NCBI RefSeq assembly: GCF_016406305.1
Contig: NZ_CP066369.1
Coordinates: 62,001 to 126,000, forward strand
DNA: 64,000 bases
Source of the DNA: Shewanella putrefaciens
GTDB taxonomy: Bacteria; Pseudomonadota; Gammaproteobacteria; Enterobacterales; Shewanellaceae
Reading direction: 5' to 3'
In this document: positions 62,900-64,000 of the stretch, piece by piece
Layout of the letters: each line of letters starts with the position of its first letter
Position numbering within the stretch: position 1 is the stretch's first letter
Notes under the pieces: generated by a model
What the model was told of the DNA's origin: nothing
The model's database searches: none
The model's input: only the letters and a program-made list of their open reading frames with translations
Translations under genes and position numbers: made by a program

Positions 62900-64000
62900 T
62901 TAGCTTTCCTCGGCCAATACACGACCGGCCTGATGGAATTGCTGGGTGGTTTTAGGACAAGGATCGGTATCGAATCGGCTGACGAGGTAGATAACAGTGC
63001 TGCTCACCACGAAGCCTGGGATCATCTCATACACTAAGCTGCTCAAGGTCTTACCGTCGGCCAGCACTGGCGCGTAAATCCAAAAGAGTACCGTGAATGC
63101 GCCCGAGATAATGCCCGCGATCGCCGCTTTATGGGTGAGGTTCGCTTTATACAAACTAAACAATACCAGCGGACCAAAGGCGGCGCCAAAACCTGCCCAA
63201 GCGTTACTCACCAGGGAGAGGATGTTGTTAGAGCGGTCGAGCGCCAGCAAGGTAGCCACTATCGCCACACCAGCAACCCCGTAACGACCCATTTTCACCA
63301 TCTCTTTTTCGCTCGCGTCTTTCTTCGAGAGGGTGCGGTAAATATCTTCGGTCAACGAACTCGAAGAGACTAATAGCTGCGATGAAATTGTGCTCATAAT
63401 CGCCGCTAAAATCGCTGCCAGAAGGAAGCCGCTGACCAAGGGGTGGAACAGTAACTCTGAAAACACGATAAAGATGGTTTCAGGGTCTGACAGTTTCATC
63501 CCAAATTTATTGGCGTAGGCGATACCGACTAATCCCGTCGCTAAGGCGCCGATAATGGTCACTGTCATCCAACTGATGCCGATGCGTCTCGCGGTTTTAA
63601 TGTCGGCAACCGAGCGGATCGCCATAAAGCGCACAATAATGTGCGGCTGGCCGAAATACCCAAGCCCCCAGGAGAGGCTAGAGATTAGCCCAAGCAGCGT
63701 TACATTTTGCATGGCATCGGTAAAATGCGGGATCGACTGATAGGCAAAGTTCATCATGCGATCTGCGCTGGTAAATTCTTGATAGGCCACGAAAGGCACT
63801 AAGATTAAGGCGACAAACATAATGCAGCCTTGCACAAAGTCGGTGAGGCTGACGGCTAAAAATCCCCCCAGCAGGGTGTATGACACTACTACGGCTAAGG
63901 TAACGACTAGGCCGATATCGTAGTTCAGCCCAAAGGCGGATTCGAATAATTTACCGCCCGCGACTAAACCCGCCGAGGTATAGAGGGTAAAAAAGATCAC
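62900..64000 (-). CDS. putP: Sodium/proline symporter PutP, C-terminal part (cut by window edge)
   Basis: At least 366 residues of a sodium:solute symporter of the PutP group. The frame enters from beyond 64000 and ends at 62900. It contains FFTLYTSAGLVAGGKLFESA, LGGFLAVSLTDFVQG, LGYFGQPHIIVRFMAI, and AAILAAIMSTISSQLLVSSSS, the last with the sodium-site serines and threonine of the family. Roughly the first 120 residues are missing. The three genes putP, proB and proA share a strand and tight spacing. Confidence 0.93.
   Translation of the reverse strand: MIFFTLYTSAGLVAGGKLFESAFGLNYDIGLVVTLAVVVSYTLLGGFLAVSLTDFVQGCIMFVALILVPFVAYQEFTSADRMMNFAYQSIPHFTDAMQNVTLLGLISSLSWGLGYFGQPHIIVRFMAIRSVADIKTARRIGISWMTVTIIGALATGLVGIAYANKFGMKLSDPETIFIVFSELLFHPLVSGFLLAAILAAIMSTISSQLLVSSSSLTEDIYRTLSKKDASEKEMVKMGRYGVAGVAIVATLLALDRSNNILSLVSNAWAGFGAAFGPLVLFSLYKANLTHKAAIAGIISGAFTVLFWIYAPVLADGKTLSSLVYEMIPGFVVSSTVIYLVSRFDTDPCPKTTQQFHQAGRVLAEES

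Overview
This window looks like a chromosomal segment of a Shewanella species. The reasons are the gene content and order (kbl-tdh, waaA-kdkA, coaD, a MobB-MoeA fusion beside tungstate uptake, menF, proBA), a RyhB-type small RNA, and Shewanella-like intergenic palindromes. All calls come from reading the sequence and remembered family features. No database search was run. Both window edges cut genes: polA on the left and putP on the right.

Layout. 1-6.2 kb: polA start, elbB, glpE-glpG, kbl-tdh (threonine breakdown) and a TetR-type regulator. 6.3-22.4 kb: an envelope polysaccharide region. It holds waaA, the Kdo kinase kdkA, a GT9 heptosyltransferase-like gene, two related GT4 enzymes, and three genes that together suggest phosphoglycerol-type decoration (a CDP-glycerol glycerophosphotransferase-like enzyme, a TagD-like cytidylyltransferase and a LicD-like transferase). 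coaD and a Wzi-like outer-membrane protein follow. Next come a UDP-sugar epimerase plus ugd, divergent from a GT2 / VTT membrane protein / ArnT-like GT83 trio, which together could make and transfer a lipid-carried uronic acid. 22.4-33.3 kb: mutM, a small membrane protein, and a six-gene leftward operon tupA-tupB-tupC-mobA-mobB/moeA-moaA (tungstate uptake plus molybdopterin cofactor synthesis). It faces a sigma-54-type response regulator and its histidine kinase. A good -24/-12 sigma-54 promoter lies in front of tupA.

33.3-34.8 kb: a RyhB small RNA gene with a Fur box, a GNAT acetyltransferase, and yhhQ (queuosine precursor transporter) with what reads as a preQ1-I riboswitch over its ribosome binding site. 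34.9-38.9 kb: an AT-rich scar with remnants of ISAs1- and IS256-type transposases and three tandem pieces of Rhs proteins, two of which carry different hydrophobic tips followed by small membrane proteins. 39-47.2 kb: a solute-binding protein, menF, and a compact rightward cluster of TonB-dependent receptor, fused double ECF ATPase, EcfT, S component, a TiaS-like protein and a tiny cysteine protein. I regard this as the best candidate for an undescribed uptake-and-modification system.

47.4-64 kb: an HD-GYP phosphodiesterase, and a heavy-metal RND efflux operon (czcCBA-like plus DUF3240) divergent from a membrane-anchored LuxR-type regulator. Then a 50-residue membrane protein, a YeiH-family transporter, a free-standing piece of malate synthase G beside a RamB/ScfR-like regulator, and a lone HsdR_N-type nuclease gene bracketed by two opposite copies of a nested palindromic element. 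The window closes with the unit putP-proB-proA. I saw no tRNA, rRNA or CRISPR array.
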